This document shows, in pieces, positions 33,036 through 41,965 of a DNA stretch of 64,000 bases (the stretch's first letter is position 1; each line of letters opens with the position of its first letter). The notes below the pieces were generated by a model. That model made no database searches, was not told where the DNA came from, and saw only the letters and a list, made by a program, of their open reading frames with translations. Origin of the DNA: Streptomyces morookaense (lineage in GTDB: Bacteria; Actinomycetota; Actinomycetes; Streptomycetales; Streptomycetaceae); assembly GCF_013030945.1 (NCBI RefSeq), contig NZ_JABBXF010000023.1, forward strand, positions 62,001 through 126,000, given 5' to 3'. Made by a program: the position numbers and the translations under genes.

Positions 33036-33647
33036 GTGGCAGGTTTCAGAGCTCTGGCCCGAGAGGTGCGCAATCCGGGGAACACGATCGCACTGCGACG
33101 TACCTCGCTGCGCAAGTGTCTCGAGCGTTTCGCCCCGTACGGGCACCGCGCCACCTGGCGCCATCTGTGCACCCGGGCCGGCCTGGCCCCCGACGACCGC
33201 TCCCCGGACCCGGAGCGGCTCGTCGCGGCGCTGGCCGAGCTCGAGGAGGCCCGTGAGGTCTGGCTGGCCTACGAGGTCGAGTTCGCCGTACGGCGCCGGC
33301 GCGAGAAGCACGACGGCATCCGCCAGCCCAGCGCCGTCGACGACTGGCACCGCAACACCTGGGGCGGCTGCGACATCGTGCCCTGCGCGTCCCCCGACGT
33401 GCAGCCGGCCGCGAGCCTCGCGGAGGTGCTGCGCCGGGTGATCCGGGCCATGGAGTCCGCACCGGGCAACGCATGCCCGGTCTGCACGCAGGAGCGCATC
33501 GAGTGGCGCTCCGACCTGGAGCGCTACCCGCTGCAGGGACCCGTCTGCACCGACTGCGGCATCGTGGTGCCGGAGTCCGTGCTCACCACCGCCGCCCTGT
33601 CGGCGGCCCGCCGCTACGCCCTGGCCGGGCGGTACGCGACGGTGTGA
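33036..33647 (+). CDS. conserved Streptomyces hypothetical with C-terminal zinc-binding cysteines
   Basis: 203 residues from the GTG at 33036, preceded by GGAGG; an upstream ATG at 32964 would add a 24-residue basic extension with no ribosome site. The first half is helical and rich in Arg (FRALAREVRNPGNTIALRRT, LERFAPYGHRATWRHLCTRAG). The second half holds CPVC and CTDCG, likely a zinc ribbon. It resembles hypothetical proteins found only in streptomycetes. Role unknown. A strong hairpin follows the stop. Confidence 0.7.
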   Translation: MAGFRALAREVRNPGNTIALRRTSLRKCLERFAPYGHRATWRHLCTRAGLAPDDRSPDPERLVAALAELEEAREVWLAYEVEFAVRRRREKHDGIRQPSAVDDWHRNTWGGCDIVPCASPDVQPAASLAEVLRRVIRAMESAPGNACPVCTQERIEWRSDLERYPLQGPVCTDCGIVVPESVLTTAALSAARRYALAGRYATV

Positions 33648-33653
33648 GAGAAA

Positions 33654-33695
33654 GCGCCGGGGGCTTGTGGGCGTCCCGCCGAAGCTCCCCGGCGC
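33654..33695. terminator. hairpin between the hypothetical gene and soxR
   Basis: GCGCCGGGG (33654-33662) and CCCCGGCGC (33687-33695) pair, with an inner GCTT/AAGC pair offset by one bulged base. It sits between convergent genes. Confidence 0.65.
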
Positions 33696-33737
33696 GCAGT
33701 GCCGTCCGCACGTCGGGGGCCGGGTCAGGAGGCCCGG

Positions 33738-34199
33738 TCAGGAGGCCGGCTCGCCGTAGAGGCGCGAGCCGGTGACGAAGCCGCCGAAGCGGTCGTCCGG
33801 GTTGGACAGGGCGCACTTGTCGAGCGAGAGGCAGCCGCAGCCGATGCACTGGTCGAGGCTGTCGCGCAGCCGGCCGAGCTGCTCGATCCGCCGGTCCAGC
33901 TCCGCGCGCCAGCTCTCCGAGAGCCGCGCCCAGTCGGCGCGGTTGGGGGTGCGCTCGTCGGGCAGTCCGGCCAGCGCCTCGCGGATCGTGGCGAGCGGGA
34001 TGCCGACGCGCTGGGCGGCCCGTATGAAGGCGACACGACGCAGTGCGTCACGGTCGTAGCGGCGCTGGTTGCCGGAGGTCCTGCGGCTGCTGATGAGGCC
34101 CTTGGACTCGTAGAAGTGGAGTGCGGACACGGCCGCACCGCTGCGGGCGGAGAGCTGGCCCACGGTGAGTTCCTGGACCTTCTGGGGGATCTGCGGCAC
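33738..34199 (-). CDS. soxR: redox-sensing MerR-family regulator SoxR
   Basis: 153 residues. The MerR helix-turn-helix is [24 protein letters not shown], followed by the dimer helix and the [2Fe-2S] cluster motif [12 protein letters not shown] near the C-terminus, which is diagnostic of SoxR. In Streptomyces SoxR responds to redox-active metabolites such as actinorhodin rather than to general superoxide stress, and activates oxidoreductase and transporter genes. Position matches S. coelicolor SCO1697 (from memory). It is divergent from maoC with 56 bp between starts. Confidence 0.96.
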   Translation of the reverse strand: MPQIPQKVQELTVGQLSARSGAAVSALHFYESKGLISSRRTSGNQRRYDRDALRRVAFIRAAQRVGIPLATIREALAGLPDERTPNRADWARLSESWRAELDRRIEQLGRLRDSLDQCIGCGCLSLDKCALSNPDDRFGGFVTGSRLYGEPAS

Positions 34200-34255
34200 G
34201 TGCCGACTGTACGCTCCCGGCCAAGGTGCCCCGGCGAGCGGGAGGCGACACGGAC

Positions 34256-34720
34256 ATGACCGAGCCCAGGATCTTCACTTCGGCCGAGGCCCTGCGGGCC
34301 GCCGTCGGCGAGGAACTCGGCCCGAGCGGCTGGCTGGAGGTGGACCAGCGGCGGATCGACCTCTTCGCGGAGGCGACCGGGGACCACCAGTGGATCCACG
34401 TGGACCCGGCGCGGGCGGCCGCCGGTCCGTTCGGCACGACGATCGCGCACGGCTATCTGACGCTGTCGCTGCTGCCGTCGTTCGTGCCGATGCTGCTGCG
34501 GGTGGAGAACGTCCGGATGGGCATCAACTACGGCGTGAACAAGGTCCGTTTCCCCGCCCCCGTCCCGGCCGGCTCCCGGCTGCGGGCCCGGGCGCGCATC
34601 GCGGAGGTGGCGGAGACCGAGGGTGGGGTGCAGGTGACGGCCGTGGTGACCGTCGAGCGCGAGGGCGGCGACAGGCCGGTGTGCGTGGCGGAGTCGGTCA
34701 GCCGCTATTTGTGGGCGTAG
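34256..34720 (+). CDS. MaoC-family dehydratase (R-hydratase type)
   Basis: 154 residues from an ATG with GGGAGGCGAC upstream. The hotdog-fold active site [18 protein letters not shown] contains the catalytic Asp and His of (R)-specific enoyl-CoA hydratases, and [17 protein letters not shown] is the next conserved segment. It hydrates or dehydrates enoyl- or hydroxyacyl-CoA. The last 16 bases overlap the end of the convergent TetR gene, so antisense effects between the two are possible. Confidence 0.92.
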   Translation: MTEPRIFTSAEALRAAVGEELGPSGWLEVDQRRIDLFAEATGDHQWIHVDPARAAAGPFGTTIAHGYLTLSLLPSFVPMLLRVENVRMGINYGVNKVRFPAPVPAGSRLRARARIAEVAETEGGVQVTAVVTVEREGGDRPVCVAESVSRYLWA

Positions 34721-35334
34721 CCGACCATGCGCAGGGCGAGGTCCGCGTAGAGCTCGCCCACTTCGCCGGGGGTGTGCTTGCCGTCCTCGCGGAACCAGCG
34801 GGCCACGTCGATGCACAGGGAGAGCACGGCGCGGGTGGTGCCGCGGACGTCCGGGACGTCGAACTCCCCTGCCGCGACGCCGTCCTCGACGATCGAGCGG
34901 ACCGCGGCATCGGTCTCCCGGCGGAGGGCGACGATCTCGGCGTGGTGCTCCTCGCCGAGCGCGCCGAGCTCGTACTGCACGACGCGTGCGGTGGTGTGGT
35001 GCTCGGCGTGCCAGCGCACGAAGTCCTGCACGGCGGCGGACAGCCGCCCGGCCGGGTCTCCCCCGCCGTCGCGGGCGCGGCTCACGATGCCGAGGGCGAG
35101 GCGGTGGCCGATGCCGCTGATGCGGTAGAGGAGTTCTTCCTTGGTGCGGTAGTGGATGTAGAGCGCGGCGGGGCTCATGCCGGCGCGGCCGGCGATGTCC
35201 CGGGTCGTGGTGGCGTGGTAGCCGCGCTCGGCGAAGGCCTGTACGGCGGCGGTCAGCAGCCGCCGGGCGGCGTCGGGGGTGACGTCGGCCCATTCCTCGG
35301 ACCGGCCCGCGTCCCACTGCGTCCGCGCATCCAT
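34705..35334 (-). CDS. TetR-family regulator, convergent with MaoC
   Basis: 209 residues from the ATG at 35332-35334. The DNA-binding domain is ARRLLTAAVQAFAERGYHATT and IAGRAGMSPAALYIHYRTKEELL. The C-terminal domain (FVRWHAEHHTTARVVQYELGAL) resembles KstR2/FadR-like TetR proteins that sense acyl-CoA. Its 3' end overlaps the end of maoC. An AAGCGCTT-containing palindrome lies upstream, probably for self-regulation. Confidence 0.85.
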   Translation of the reverse strand: MDARTQWDAGRSEEWADVTPDAARRLLTAAVQAFAERGYHATTTRDIAGRAGMSPAALYIHYRTKEELLYRISGIGHRLALGIVSRARDGGGDPAGRLSAAVQDFVRWHAEHHTTARVVQYELGALGEEHHAEIVALRRETDAAVRSIVEDGVAAGEFDVPDVRGTTRAVLSLCIDVARWFREDGKHTPGEVGELYADLALRMVGYAHK

Positions 35335-35401
35335 GCCGCGCCCTGCCCTCCCGGCCCGTCGCGGGCCTTCCGCCGACAGAACGACCACCATACCGCCGAA
35401 C

Positions 35402-35417
35402 CTGAGCAAGCGCTTAG
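35402..35417. promoter_or_regulatory. operator-like palindrome upstream of the TetR gene
   Basis: CTGAGC-AAGC-GCTTAG has arms that pair except at one position, and contains AAGCGCTT. Related sequences serve as TetR operators at acyl-CoA genes in actinobacteria (family knowledge). It lies 68 bp before the TetR start and 65 bp before the DUF2165 start, so it could act on both. Confidence 0.55.
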
Positions 35418-35481
35418 GGGGAGTGCGGCACTGATGTGCCGGGCAGCATTCCCGCAGGTCCGGAGCACAGGAGGTCCTCGC

Positions 35482-36030
35482 ATGCCCGACAAACACCCCG
35501 GCGGCCTGCCCGTTGCGGCCGCCGCGCTGACCGCGACGGTGGCGCTCTACATATCGCTGGTCGTCTTCGGCAACATCACCGACTTCGACACCAACCGGCA
35601 GTTCGTGCGGCACGTGCTGGCGATGGACACGACGTTCCAGGACAAGGCCCTGATGTGGCGGGCGATCACCAGCCATGTGCTGCAGGACATCGCGTACGTC
35701 GTCGTGATCGTCTGGGAGGCGGTGACGGCCGTGGCGCTCCTCCGGGCGACGGAGCTGTGGGCCCGGGCGCTGCGGCGGGCGCGGCGCGGTGGCACGGCGG
35801 ACTACGGTGCGGCGCGGCGGGCGAGCACGCTGGGGCTGGTGCTGCTGATGCTGCTGTTCGGGGCGGGGTTCATCGCCATCGGCGGCGAGTGGTTCGCGAT
35901 GTGGCAGTCGGCGAAGTGGAACGGCCTGGCGGCGGCCGCGCGGAACTTCTTCGTGGCCGGGTTCGTGCTGGTCCTGATACAGCTGCCGTCGCCGCAGTGG
36001 GGCAGGGAGCGGACCGCCGGACGTGTCTGA
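35482..36030 (+). CDS. DUF2165 small membrane protein
   Basis: 182 residues with four hydrophobic helices: AAALTATVALYISLVVFG, VLQDIAYVVVIVWEAVTAVA, LGLVLLMLLFGAGFIAIGG and FFVAGFVLVLIQLP. GNITDFDTNRQFVRHVLAMDTTF and WEAVTAVALL are typical DUF2165 features. The family has no known biochemical activity. The ATG follows AGGAGGTCCTCG. It sits between the TetR gene and hmgA. Confidence 0.85.
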   Translation: MPDKHPGGLPVAAAALTATVALYISLVVFGNITDFDTNRQFVRHVLAMDTTFQDKALMWRAITSHVLQDIAYVVVIVWEAVTAVALLRATELWARALRRARRGGTADYGAARRASTLGLVLLMLLFGAGFIAIGGEWFAMWQSAKWNGLAAAARNFFVAGFVLVLIQLPSPQWGRERTAGRV

Positions 36031-36040
36031 TCCGATCCAT

Positions 36041-36101
36041 TGACTCCCACCCGCCACGAATCCTACGGTCATCCATAGGAATCCTCGGCGGGTGGGAGTC
36101 A
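36041..36101. promoter_or_regulatory. large inverted repeat over the hmgA ribosome-binding site
   Basis: Outer arms TGACTCCCACCCGCC (36041-36055) and GGCGGGTGGGAGTCA (36087-36101) are perfectly complementary over 15 bp. Inner arms GAATCCTA (36058-36065) and TAGGAATC (36076-36083) match at 7 of 8. The right outer arm contains GGGAG, the only plausible ribosome site for hmgA (ATG at 36106). As RNA it would hide the ribosome site; as DNA it could be a dimer or tetramer operator. Confidence 0.8.
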
Positions 36102-36105
36102 TGCC

Positions 36106-37431
36106 ATGACCAGTACGGGCAGCGAGCAGGCGCGCAAGGCGGCGGAGGGGCTGGAGCACCTGTCCGGCTTCGGCAACGAGCACAGCAGCGAGGCCGTTCC
36201 CGGCGCCCTGCCGCACGGGCGCAACTCGCCGCAGCGCGCGCCCCTCGGGCTGTACGCGGAGCAGCTGAGCGGCACCGCCTTCACCGAGCCCCGGCACAGC
36301 AACCGCAGGTCGTGGCTGTACCGCATCCGCCCCTCGGCGGCGCACCCGGCGTTCACGCGGATCGGCAACGGGGCGCTGGACAGCGCCCCGTTCACGGACG
36401 GCCTGGCCGACCCGAACCGACTGCGCTGGAACCCGCTGCCCGAGCCCGCCGAGGGCACCGACTTCCTGGCGGGGCTGTGGACCCTGGGCGGCAACGGCGA
36501 CGCCGCCCAGCGCTCGGGCATGGCCGTGCACCTGTACGCCGCCAACTCCTCCATGACCGGGCGGGTGTTCAGCGACTCCGACGGCGAGCTGCTGATCGTG
36601 CCCCAGCGCGGCGGGCTGCTGCTGCGCACCGAGTTCGGGCTGCTGCGCGCCGAACCGGGGCACGTGGCGCTGATACCGCGCGGGGTGCGCTTCCGGGTCG
36701 AGCTGCTGGACGAGTCCGCCCGCGGCTACGTCTGCGAGAACTACGGTCAGCCCTTCGTCCTGCCCGAGCTGGGGCCGATCGGCGCCAACGGGCTGGCCAA
36801 CGCACGGGACTTCCTCGCCCCGGTCGCCGCCTACGAGGATGTCGAGGGACCGGTCGAGGTGGTCACCAAGTACTGCGGCAACCTCTGGTCGGCCACGTAC
36901 GACCACTCGCCGCTGGACGTCGTCGCCTGGCACGGCAATCTGGTCCCGTACGTCTACGACCTGCGCCGCTTCAACGTCATCGGGTCGATCAGCTACGACC
37001 ACCCCGACCCGTCGATCTTCACGGTGCTGACCTCGCCGTCGGACACCCCGGGGCTGGCCGGCGTCGACTTCGTGGTGTTCGCGCCGCGCTGGCTGGTCGG
37101 CGAGGACACCTTCCGGCCGCCGTACTTCCACCGGAACGTGATGAGCGAGTACATGGGCCTGATCGAGGGGGCCTACGACGCGAAGGCGGAGGGCTTCCTC
37201 CCGGGGGGCGGCTCGCTGCACAACATGATGTCGGCGCACGGGCCGGACCGGGACACGTTCGAGAAGGCGAGTGCGGCCGAGCTGAGGCCGCAGAAGCTGG
37301 ACGACGGGCTGGCGTTCATGTTCGAGACGCGCTGGCCGGTTGCGCTGACCGCGCAGGCCGCGCGGGCGGGTCACTTGCAGCGGGGCTACGACGAGGTGTG
37401 GCGGGGGCTGGAGCGCCACTTCCGGGCGTAG
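36106..37431 (+). CDS. hmgA: homogentisate 1,2-dioxygenase
   Basis: 441 residues. It opens the aromatic ring of homogentisate to maleylacetoacetate in tyrosine and phenylalanine breakdown, using Fe(II). Recognisable blocks include [13 protein letters not shown] near the N-terminus, [61 protein letters not shown] (iron-site region with His and Glu ligands) and [15 protein letters not shown]. The length matches bacterial HmgA, and the position matches SCO1715 (from memory). Other pathway genes are not adjacent. Expression is probably controlled at the inverted repeat that overlaps the ribosome site. Confidence 0.96.
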   Translation: MTSTGSEQARKAAEGLEHLSGFGNEHSSEAVPGALPHGRNSPQRAPLGLYAEQLSGTAFTEPRHSNRRSWLYRIRPSAAHPAFTRIGNGALDSAPFTDGLADPNRLRWNPLPEPAEGTDFLAGLWTLGGNGDAAQRSGMAVHLYAANSSMTGRVFSDSDGELLIVPQRGGLLLRTEFGLLRAEPGHVALIPRGVRFRVELLDESARGYVCENYGQPFVLPELGPIGANGLANARDFLAPVAAYEDVEGPVEVVTKYCGNLWSATYDHSPLDVVAWHGNLVPYVYDLRRFNVIGSISYDHPDPSIFTVLTSPSDTPGLAGVDFVVFAPRWLVGEDTFRPPYFHRNVMSEYMGLIEGAYDAKAEGFLPGGGSLHNMMSAHGPDRDTFEKASAAELRPQKLDDGLAFMFETRWPVALTAQAARAGHLQRGYDEVWRGLERHFRA

Positions 37432-37451
37432 GCGGCGCCCCCGTCCCGGGG

Positions 37452-37503
37452 CTGCGGGCCGTGGGGGCTGGTCGCGCAGTTCCCCGCGCCCCTGACGGGG
37501 CGC
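37452..37503. repeat. dispersed intergenic palindromic repeat, copy 4 (reverse orientation)
   Basis: CTGCGGGCC...GGTCGCGCAGTTCC then GCGCCCC-TGAC-GGGGCGC. It lies just past the hmgA stop, in the opposite orientation to copies 1-3, and before the GntR gene on the same strand. Confidence 0.75.
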
Positions 37504-37536
37504 GCCCCATCGGACGACCCCATAGGATCCTTCGCC

Positions 37537-38286
37537 GTGAGCACCTTCGCCCCCGACTCCCTCACTCTCAACCGCAAGCTGCCGCTGTGGTATCAGGTGT
37601 CGCAGTCGCTGCGCGCCTCGATACTCGGCCGCCGGCCCGAGGACCCCTTGCGGCTGCCCACCGAGGACGCCCTCGCCGCGCACTACGGCGTGAGCGTCCT
37701 CACCATGCGGCAGGCCCTCAAGGAGCTGGAGGCGGAGGGGCTCATCACGCGGCACCGGCGGCGCGGCACCTTCATCGAGCCGAGTGCCCGCAGCGGGGCG
37801 CCCGTGCGGCTGCTCGGGTCGGTGGACGCGATCGTCGCCCAGCAGTCCGGTGAGCGCACGGAGGTGCTGAGCCATGGCCCGGTCCCGGTGCCGGGCGCGC
37901 TGGCCGAGCACTTCCCCGGCCTGGCCGAGGCGGTGCACTACCGGCGGCTGCGCTGCGACGAGACGACCGGCGAGCCGGTGAACTGGGCGGAGAACTTCGT
38001 CCGCCCCGATCTGGCCGGCCGCATCGGCCCCGCGGACCTGGAGCGCTGGCCGATGACCAAGGTGCTGCGGGACGTGGCGGGCGTGCGCATCGGCCGGATC
38101 ACGGACACGGTGCAGGCGCGGCTGGCGGACCCGGAGACGGCGCGGCTGCTCCAGGTGCCGCTGCTGAGCCCGATCCTGCACTACACGGGCGTCACAAGGG
38201 ACGAGAGCGGCCAGGTGGTCGACGTCGCCCTGATCCGCTACCGCGGGGACCGGTTCTCCTTCAGCGTCACCGTCGAGGCGCAGTAG
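37537..38286 (+). CDS. GntR-family regulator with UTRA ligand domain (HutC subfamily)
   Basis: 249 residues from a GTG at 37537. The winged helix-turn-helix is LPLWYQVSQSLRASILG then LRLPTEDALAAHYGVSVLTM and LITRHRRRGTFIE. The UTRA domain from about residue 95 includes RRLRCDETTGEPVNWAENFV. Such proteins sense small metabolites and repress catabolic operons. It is 105 bp downstream of hmgA and might regulate aromatic or histidine catabolism, but no operator is apparent. Confidence 0.88.
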   Translation: MSTFAPDSLTLNRKLPLWYQVSQSLRASILGRRPEDPLRLPTEDALAAHYGVSVLTMRQALKELEAEGLITRHRRRGTFIEPSARSGAPVRLLGSVDAIVAQQSGERTEVLSHGPVPVPGALAEHFPGLAEAVHYRRLRCDETTGEPVNWAENFVRPDLAGRIGPADLERWPMTKVLRDVAGVRIGRITDTVQARLADPETARLLQVPLLSPILHYTGVTRDESGQVVDVALIRYRGDRFSFSVTVEAQ

Positions 38287-38373
38287 CGACGACGGTCACG
38301 GGGGCGGGTGTGCCGGAGGATCCGGCCGGCCCCGGGGAAAGGGCAGGCCGTGCCGTACGGGCCGGGGCCGGGC

Positions 38374-38658
38374 TCAGGCGGTGGTGTGGCTGCTGCGGCT
38401 GCCGAAGAGCGAGCGCCGCAGCCGGCGCAGCGGGGCCAGCAGGGAGACGCGGGCGGTACGGCCCCGACTCTTGGCGGTGCGGGCATGATCACGCGATGTG
38501 ATCTCGCGCATCAGTACGGTCGCACCCTCGACCTCCCGCTGCGGCAGGGCGGGGCCGCCCAGTACCGCGAGATGACGGTCGAGGCGCGCACTGGACGCAC
38601 TGCTCCCGTAGCTGATGGCAGGCACACGCGGCCTGCTGCGCATTGTTATCTGGTCCAT
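38374..38658 (-). CDS. conserved Streptomyces small basic protein
   Basis: 94 residues starting MDQITMRSRPRVPAISYGSS, with GTGGGGAG before the ATG at 38656-38658. It is rich in Ser and Arg; the C-terminus (SLLAPLRRLRRSLFGSRSSH) could form an amphipathic helix. It has no signal peptide and no recognised domain. Related short proteins are found in streptomycetes near this position (from memory). It diverges from the protein kinase gene; the 238 bp gap holds the promoters. Confidence 0.6.
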   Translation of the reverse strand: MDQITMRSRPRVPAISYGSSASSARLDRHLAVLGGPALPQREVEGATVLMREITSRDHARTAKSRGRTARVSLLAPLRRLRRSLFGSRSSHTTA

Positions 38659-38896
38659 TGAGACTCCCCACCCGTACGAGGCACCCGGCCAAGGCAGAGT
38701 AACCCTATCGCCCCATCGCGTCACCCGCGCATCGGCGGGGCGGATTCACCACCCCGTCAAGGGCGTTGACGCACCTGGCGTGAACCTGACGTAACAGCCC
38801 GCGAGTTGGCCTGTACGAACAGAAACCGGAGAGGAGGCAATCACGCTCCGTTGCGGTACATTCACCCCGAATTGCTCTCTCGGCGGAGGGACGCAC

Positions 38897-40492
38897 ATGA
38901 GCGGGGAACCGGGTGCCGGGCGGTTTCTGGCGGGCCGTTACCGGCTGCTGGACGGGCTCGGACAGGGCGGGATGGGGACGGTCTGGCGGGCGCGGGACGA
39001 GATCCTGGACCGCGAGGTGGCCGTCAAGGAGGTCCGGGCGCCGGACGGAATGCCTGATGAGGAGGTACGCACCCTCTACATCCGGCTGGAGCGCGAGGGG
39101 CGCGCGGCGGCCCGCGTGGCGCACCGCAACGTCGTCGGCGTGCACGATGTGATCACCGAGGACGGCCGGCCCTGGATCGTCATGGAGCTGGTGCGCGGCC
39201 TCTCACTCGCGCAGATCCTGGAAGCGGAGGGCCCGCTCACGCCCGCGCGCACCGCGCATATCGGCGCAGAGGTGCTCGCCGCGCTCCGGGCGGCGCACGC
39301 CGTGGGCGTGCTGCACCGGGACGTAAAACCGGGAAATGTACTCGTCGCCAATGACGGGCGTGTCGTCCTCAGCGACTTCGGCATCGCGACGGTCGCCGGG
39401 GCCTCCGCGCTGACGTCGGCCGGGCAGCTCCTCGGCTCGCCGGAGTATCTGGCCCCCGAGCGCGCGCTCGGCGGCCCGCCGGGACCGGAGTCGGATCTGT
39501 GGTCGCTGGGCGTGACGCTGTACGCGGCGGTGGAGGGCTATTCGCCGTTCCGTCAGGACACCGCGCTGAGCACGCTGCGCGCCGTGGTGGACCAGGAACT
39601 GCCGCCGCCGCGCCGGGCCGGCGGGCTCGCGCCCGTACTCGAAGGCCTGCTGCGCAAGGACCCCCAACTGCGCATGGGCGCCGAGGAGGCGGCCCATCTG
39701 CTGCGGGAAGCGGCCGCGGGCGGAGCGCCGCGCGCGGTGCCGGCCGCGTACGCCCCGACGGTGGCCGCACCGTCTCCGGAGCCTCCGCAGGAACCTGGAC
39801 CGGCCACCACGGCCGCCGCTTCCGGGCAGCCGCGCCGGGGGCGGGCGGCGTTGCTCGTGGCCGGGGTGCTCGTCGCGGCGCTCGCGGCGGGCGGGCTGGT
39901 CTGGGCGCTTGCGGACCACGGGAGTTCGGGCAACGGCGGGGGCACGCCGGCGGCGGGCAGCCCGTCGCCGGGCGACGACAACGGGAACAAGGGGACGCCG
40001 TCGGGCAGTGCCCCGGAGACGGGCGGGAAGTCCGCCTCCCCGGGCGCCGGTGCCTCCGTGGGCGTCGCCCTCACCGCGGTGCGCGACCACTACAACGGGC
40101 CCTGCCCGCCGCCGGATGCCGCCGCCCCCTCCTTCACCGCGGCGCTCACGGTGACCCGCGCCCCGGTGGACGTGGTCTACCGCTGGGTGACGGACAGCGG
40201 GAACGGCGACTGGCAGACCGTCAGATTCACGGACACCCGGCCGCGGATGGTGCAGCACGCGGAGCCGGGCAGGAGCTCGGGCAAGGGCTGGGTCGCCGTC
40301 GAGGTGAAGAGCCCGCAGCAGACGACGTCCCGGCACGTCTCCTTCACGCTGACATGCCGGGCGACGCCGCCCACGGGCAGCGCCCCGGCGTCCGGTTCGC
40401 CCTCGGGGTCGTCGGGCCCGACGAGTTCGGCCTCGCCCTCGCCGGGCCCGGCGACCGCGTACAGCGGTGCGTACGGATCAGGCGGCCGATGA
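38897..40492 (+). CDS. membrane Ser/Thr protein kinase (PknB-like)
   Basis: 531 residues. The cytoplasmic kinase domain (about 10-280) has the P-loop LGQGGMGTVWRARD, the ATP lysine in VAVKEV, the catalytic loop LHRDVKPGN, DFG in LSDFGIATV and SPEYLAPERA after the activation segment. A single transmembrane helix (about 317-339) follows, then an extracellular Ser/Gly/Pro-rich linker and a small beta-rich domain (TRAPVDVVYRWVTDSGNGDW). No PASTA repeats. The outer domain may sense a surface signal. It ends in a 15 bp overlap with the convergent SGNH lipase gene. Confidence 0.95.
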   Translation: MSGEPGAGRFLAGRYRLLDGLGQGGMGTVWRARDEILDREVAVKEVRAPDGMPDEEVRTLYIRLEREGRAAARVAHRNVVGVHDVITEDGRPWIVMELVRGLSLAQILEAEGPLTPARTAHIGAEVLAALRAAHAVGVLHRDVKPGNVLVANDGRVVLSDFGIATVAGASALTSAGQLLGSPEYLAPERALGGPPGPESDLWSLGVTLYAAVEGYSPFRQDTALSTLRAVVDQELPPPRRAGGLAPVLEGLLRKDPQLRMGAEEAAHLLREAAAGGAPRAVPAAYAPTVAAPSPEPPQEPGPATTAAASGQPRRGRAALLVAGVLVAALAAGGLVWALADHGSSGNGGGTPAAGSPSPGDDNGNKGTPSGSAPETGGKSASPGAGASVGVALTAVRDHYNGPCPPPDAAAPSFTAALTVTRAPVDVVYRWVTDSGNGDWQTVRFTDTRPRMVQHAEPGRSSGKGWVAVEVKSPQQTTSRHVSFTLTCRATPPTGSAPASGSPSGSSGPTSSASPSPGPATAYSGAYGSGGR

Positions 40493-41281
40493 GAAGGCCG
40501 GCAGGTATCCGCCGGACTGCCCGTCGGCAGTGGGGTGGTAGGACTCGTCGACGGGGAAGGTCAGGCTGTTGAGCCAGGGGTCGTCGGTGCAGATCTCGTG
40601 CCCGGCGAAGGTGGAGTCGACGTCGCCGTAGGCGAAGCCGTGGGCGGCCGCCCGCTTGGCGATGACGGAGTCGAGGAAGTCGGCCGCGTCGTTGATGGCC
40701 GATCTCTTGGTGTCGCTCAGTCCGATGCAGTCACCGCCGGTTCTGTAGAAGCGGGGATAGCCGAGGACGACCACGCGGGCCGAGGGGGCCTTGGCGCTGA
40801 TCGCGGAGTAGACGCTGTCGAGTTGGGCGGGCAGTTGATTCTGGACATATGTGCGGGCCTGGGTGATGCGGTCCAGGCAGGAGCTGTCGGATCCCAGCAC
40901 GCAGCTGGACATGACGTTCGAGAAGCCCGCGTCGTTGCCGCCGATGGTGATGCTGACGAGCCCGGTGGAGGCGGACAGCGGGCCCAGCTGGCTGCTGAGG
41001 ACGTCACCCGTCCGGGCTCCCGAGCAGGCGGTGAAGGCGAAGTTCGCGGGCGAGTTCGCGGCGGCCCAGAGCGCGGGGTAGGCCTTGGTGCTGCGCTTGC
41101 AGTCGCCGCTGGTGGAGTCGTATTCGCCCGCTCCGACGCCGGACGAATACGAGTCACCGAGCGCCACGTAGGCGGGAGTTGCCTCCCGGGCGGCGGCGTG
41201 GGCGGTGCCGGCCCCGCCGAGGGCGAGGGCGGCGGTCAGGGCCAGGGCGGTGAGGGCGCCCTGGAGCCGGGACGGATTCAT
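40478..41281 (-). CDS. secreted SGNH/GDSL lipase or esterase
   Basis: 267 residues. Signal peptide MNPSRLQGALTALALTAALA...AHA. The GDSL block is YVALGDSYSSGVGAG with the nucleophile Ser; the Gly and Asn blocks are TACSGARTGDV and ITIGGNDAGF; the catalytic Asp/His pair is in DESYHPTADGQ. Several cysteines (SGDCKRS, TACSGA, SSCVLGSDSSCLD, GGDCIG, HEICTDDP) probably form disulphides. It resembles S. coelicolor SCO1725, a characterised lipase (from memory). The ATG has AGGAGG upstream. Confidence 0.93.
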   Translation of the reverse strand: MNPSRLQGALTALALTAALALGGAGTAHAAAREATPAYVALGDSYSSGVGAGEYDSTSGDCKRSTKAYPALWAAANSPANFAFTACSGARTGDVLSSQLGPLSASTGLVSITIGGNDAGFSNVMSSCVLGSDSSCLDRITQARTYVQNQLPAQLDSVYSAISAKAPSARVVVLGYPRFYRTGGDCIGLSDTKRSAINDAADFLDSVIAKRAAAHGFAYGDVDSTFAGHEICTDDPWLNSLTFPVDESYHPTADGQSGGYLPAFSSAA

Positions 41282-41517
41282 GGAACCTCCTCTACCAGGC
41301 TTTTCTCCTACCTCGGTGGTAGCAGCGACCTGGTGTCGCCGGAAGTGTCCATGCCAAACATGGTCCTTGATCCATCCGCCTGTGAGGCAGGCGTTTAACG
41401 GCAGTTGACGATTCGGTGTCCGGAAGCCGCTCGCGTGGTCTTCGCACCTTGACGGGCCTCCGGCGACTGCGCGACATTGAAGCCCGGCATCCGGCGCTTC
41501 GGGGGGCAAAGTCGCCA

Positions 41518-41964
41518 ATGCAGAGCTTCACTGATCTCCACGGTCCCGCCGAACCGGCAGAATCCGGCGGCATGGACGAGCGCACCGGGAGGAGGCAGCC
41601 GCTCGGCGATTCCCTCCCCGTGGTCGCGGGAGCCGCCGCGGCCATCGCGGGAGCGGGCTGGGCCCTGGCCCTCGCGGACATCGGCTCGCCGCTGCGCGCG
41701 CCCTTCACCCTGTTCTTCCTGATCGTGGCGCCGGCATGCGCCCTGGCGGCCGCGCTGCACGGCCTCGACCCCCTGAGCCGGTCGGTGGTGGCCACCGGCG
41801 GGGCCGTCGCCGTGGACCTGTTGGTCGCACAGACCATGCTCGCGCTGCACATCTGGACCGTGCGGGGCGGCGTCGCCGCGGTCGCGGCCGTCAGCCTCCT
41901 CGTGTTCCTGCTGGCCCACGTGCGGCGCCACCGGAGCCGTGCGGCGAGAAGTCGGGCTTCCTGA
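41518..41964 (+). CDS. small polytopic membrane protein at the head of the polysaccharide locus
   Basis: 148 residues if started at 41518 (GGGGGC about 10 bases upstream); an ATG at 41572 is an alternative. Three to four hydrophobic segments: VVAGAAAAIAGAGWALALA, APFTLFFLIVAPACALAAAL, VVATGGAVAVDLLVAQTML and GGVAAVAAVSLLVFLLAH. The N-terminus is acidic and the C-terminus strongly basic (HVRRHRSRAARS). It has no family I can name. The next gene starts 1-2 bp after its stop, so it should be co-transcribed with the acyltransferase-like gene. Confidence 0.65.
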   Translation: MQSFTDLHGPAEPAESGGMDERTGRRQPLGDSLPVVAGAAAAIAGAGWALALADIGSPLRAPFTLFFLIVAPACALAAALHGLDPLSRSVVATGGAVAVDLLVAQTMLALHIWTVRGGVAAVAAVSLLVFLLAHVRRHRSRAARSRAS

Positions 41965-41965
41965 C

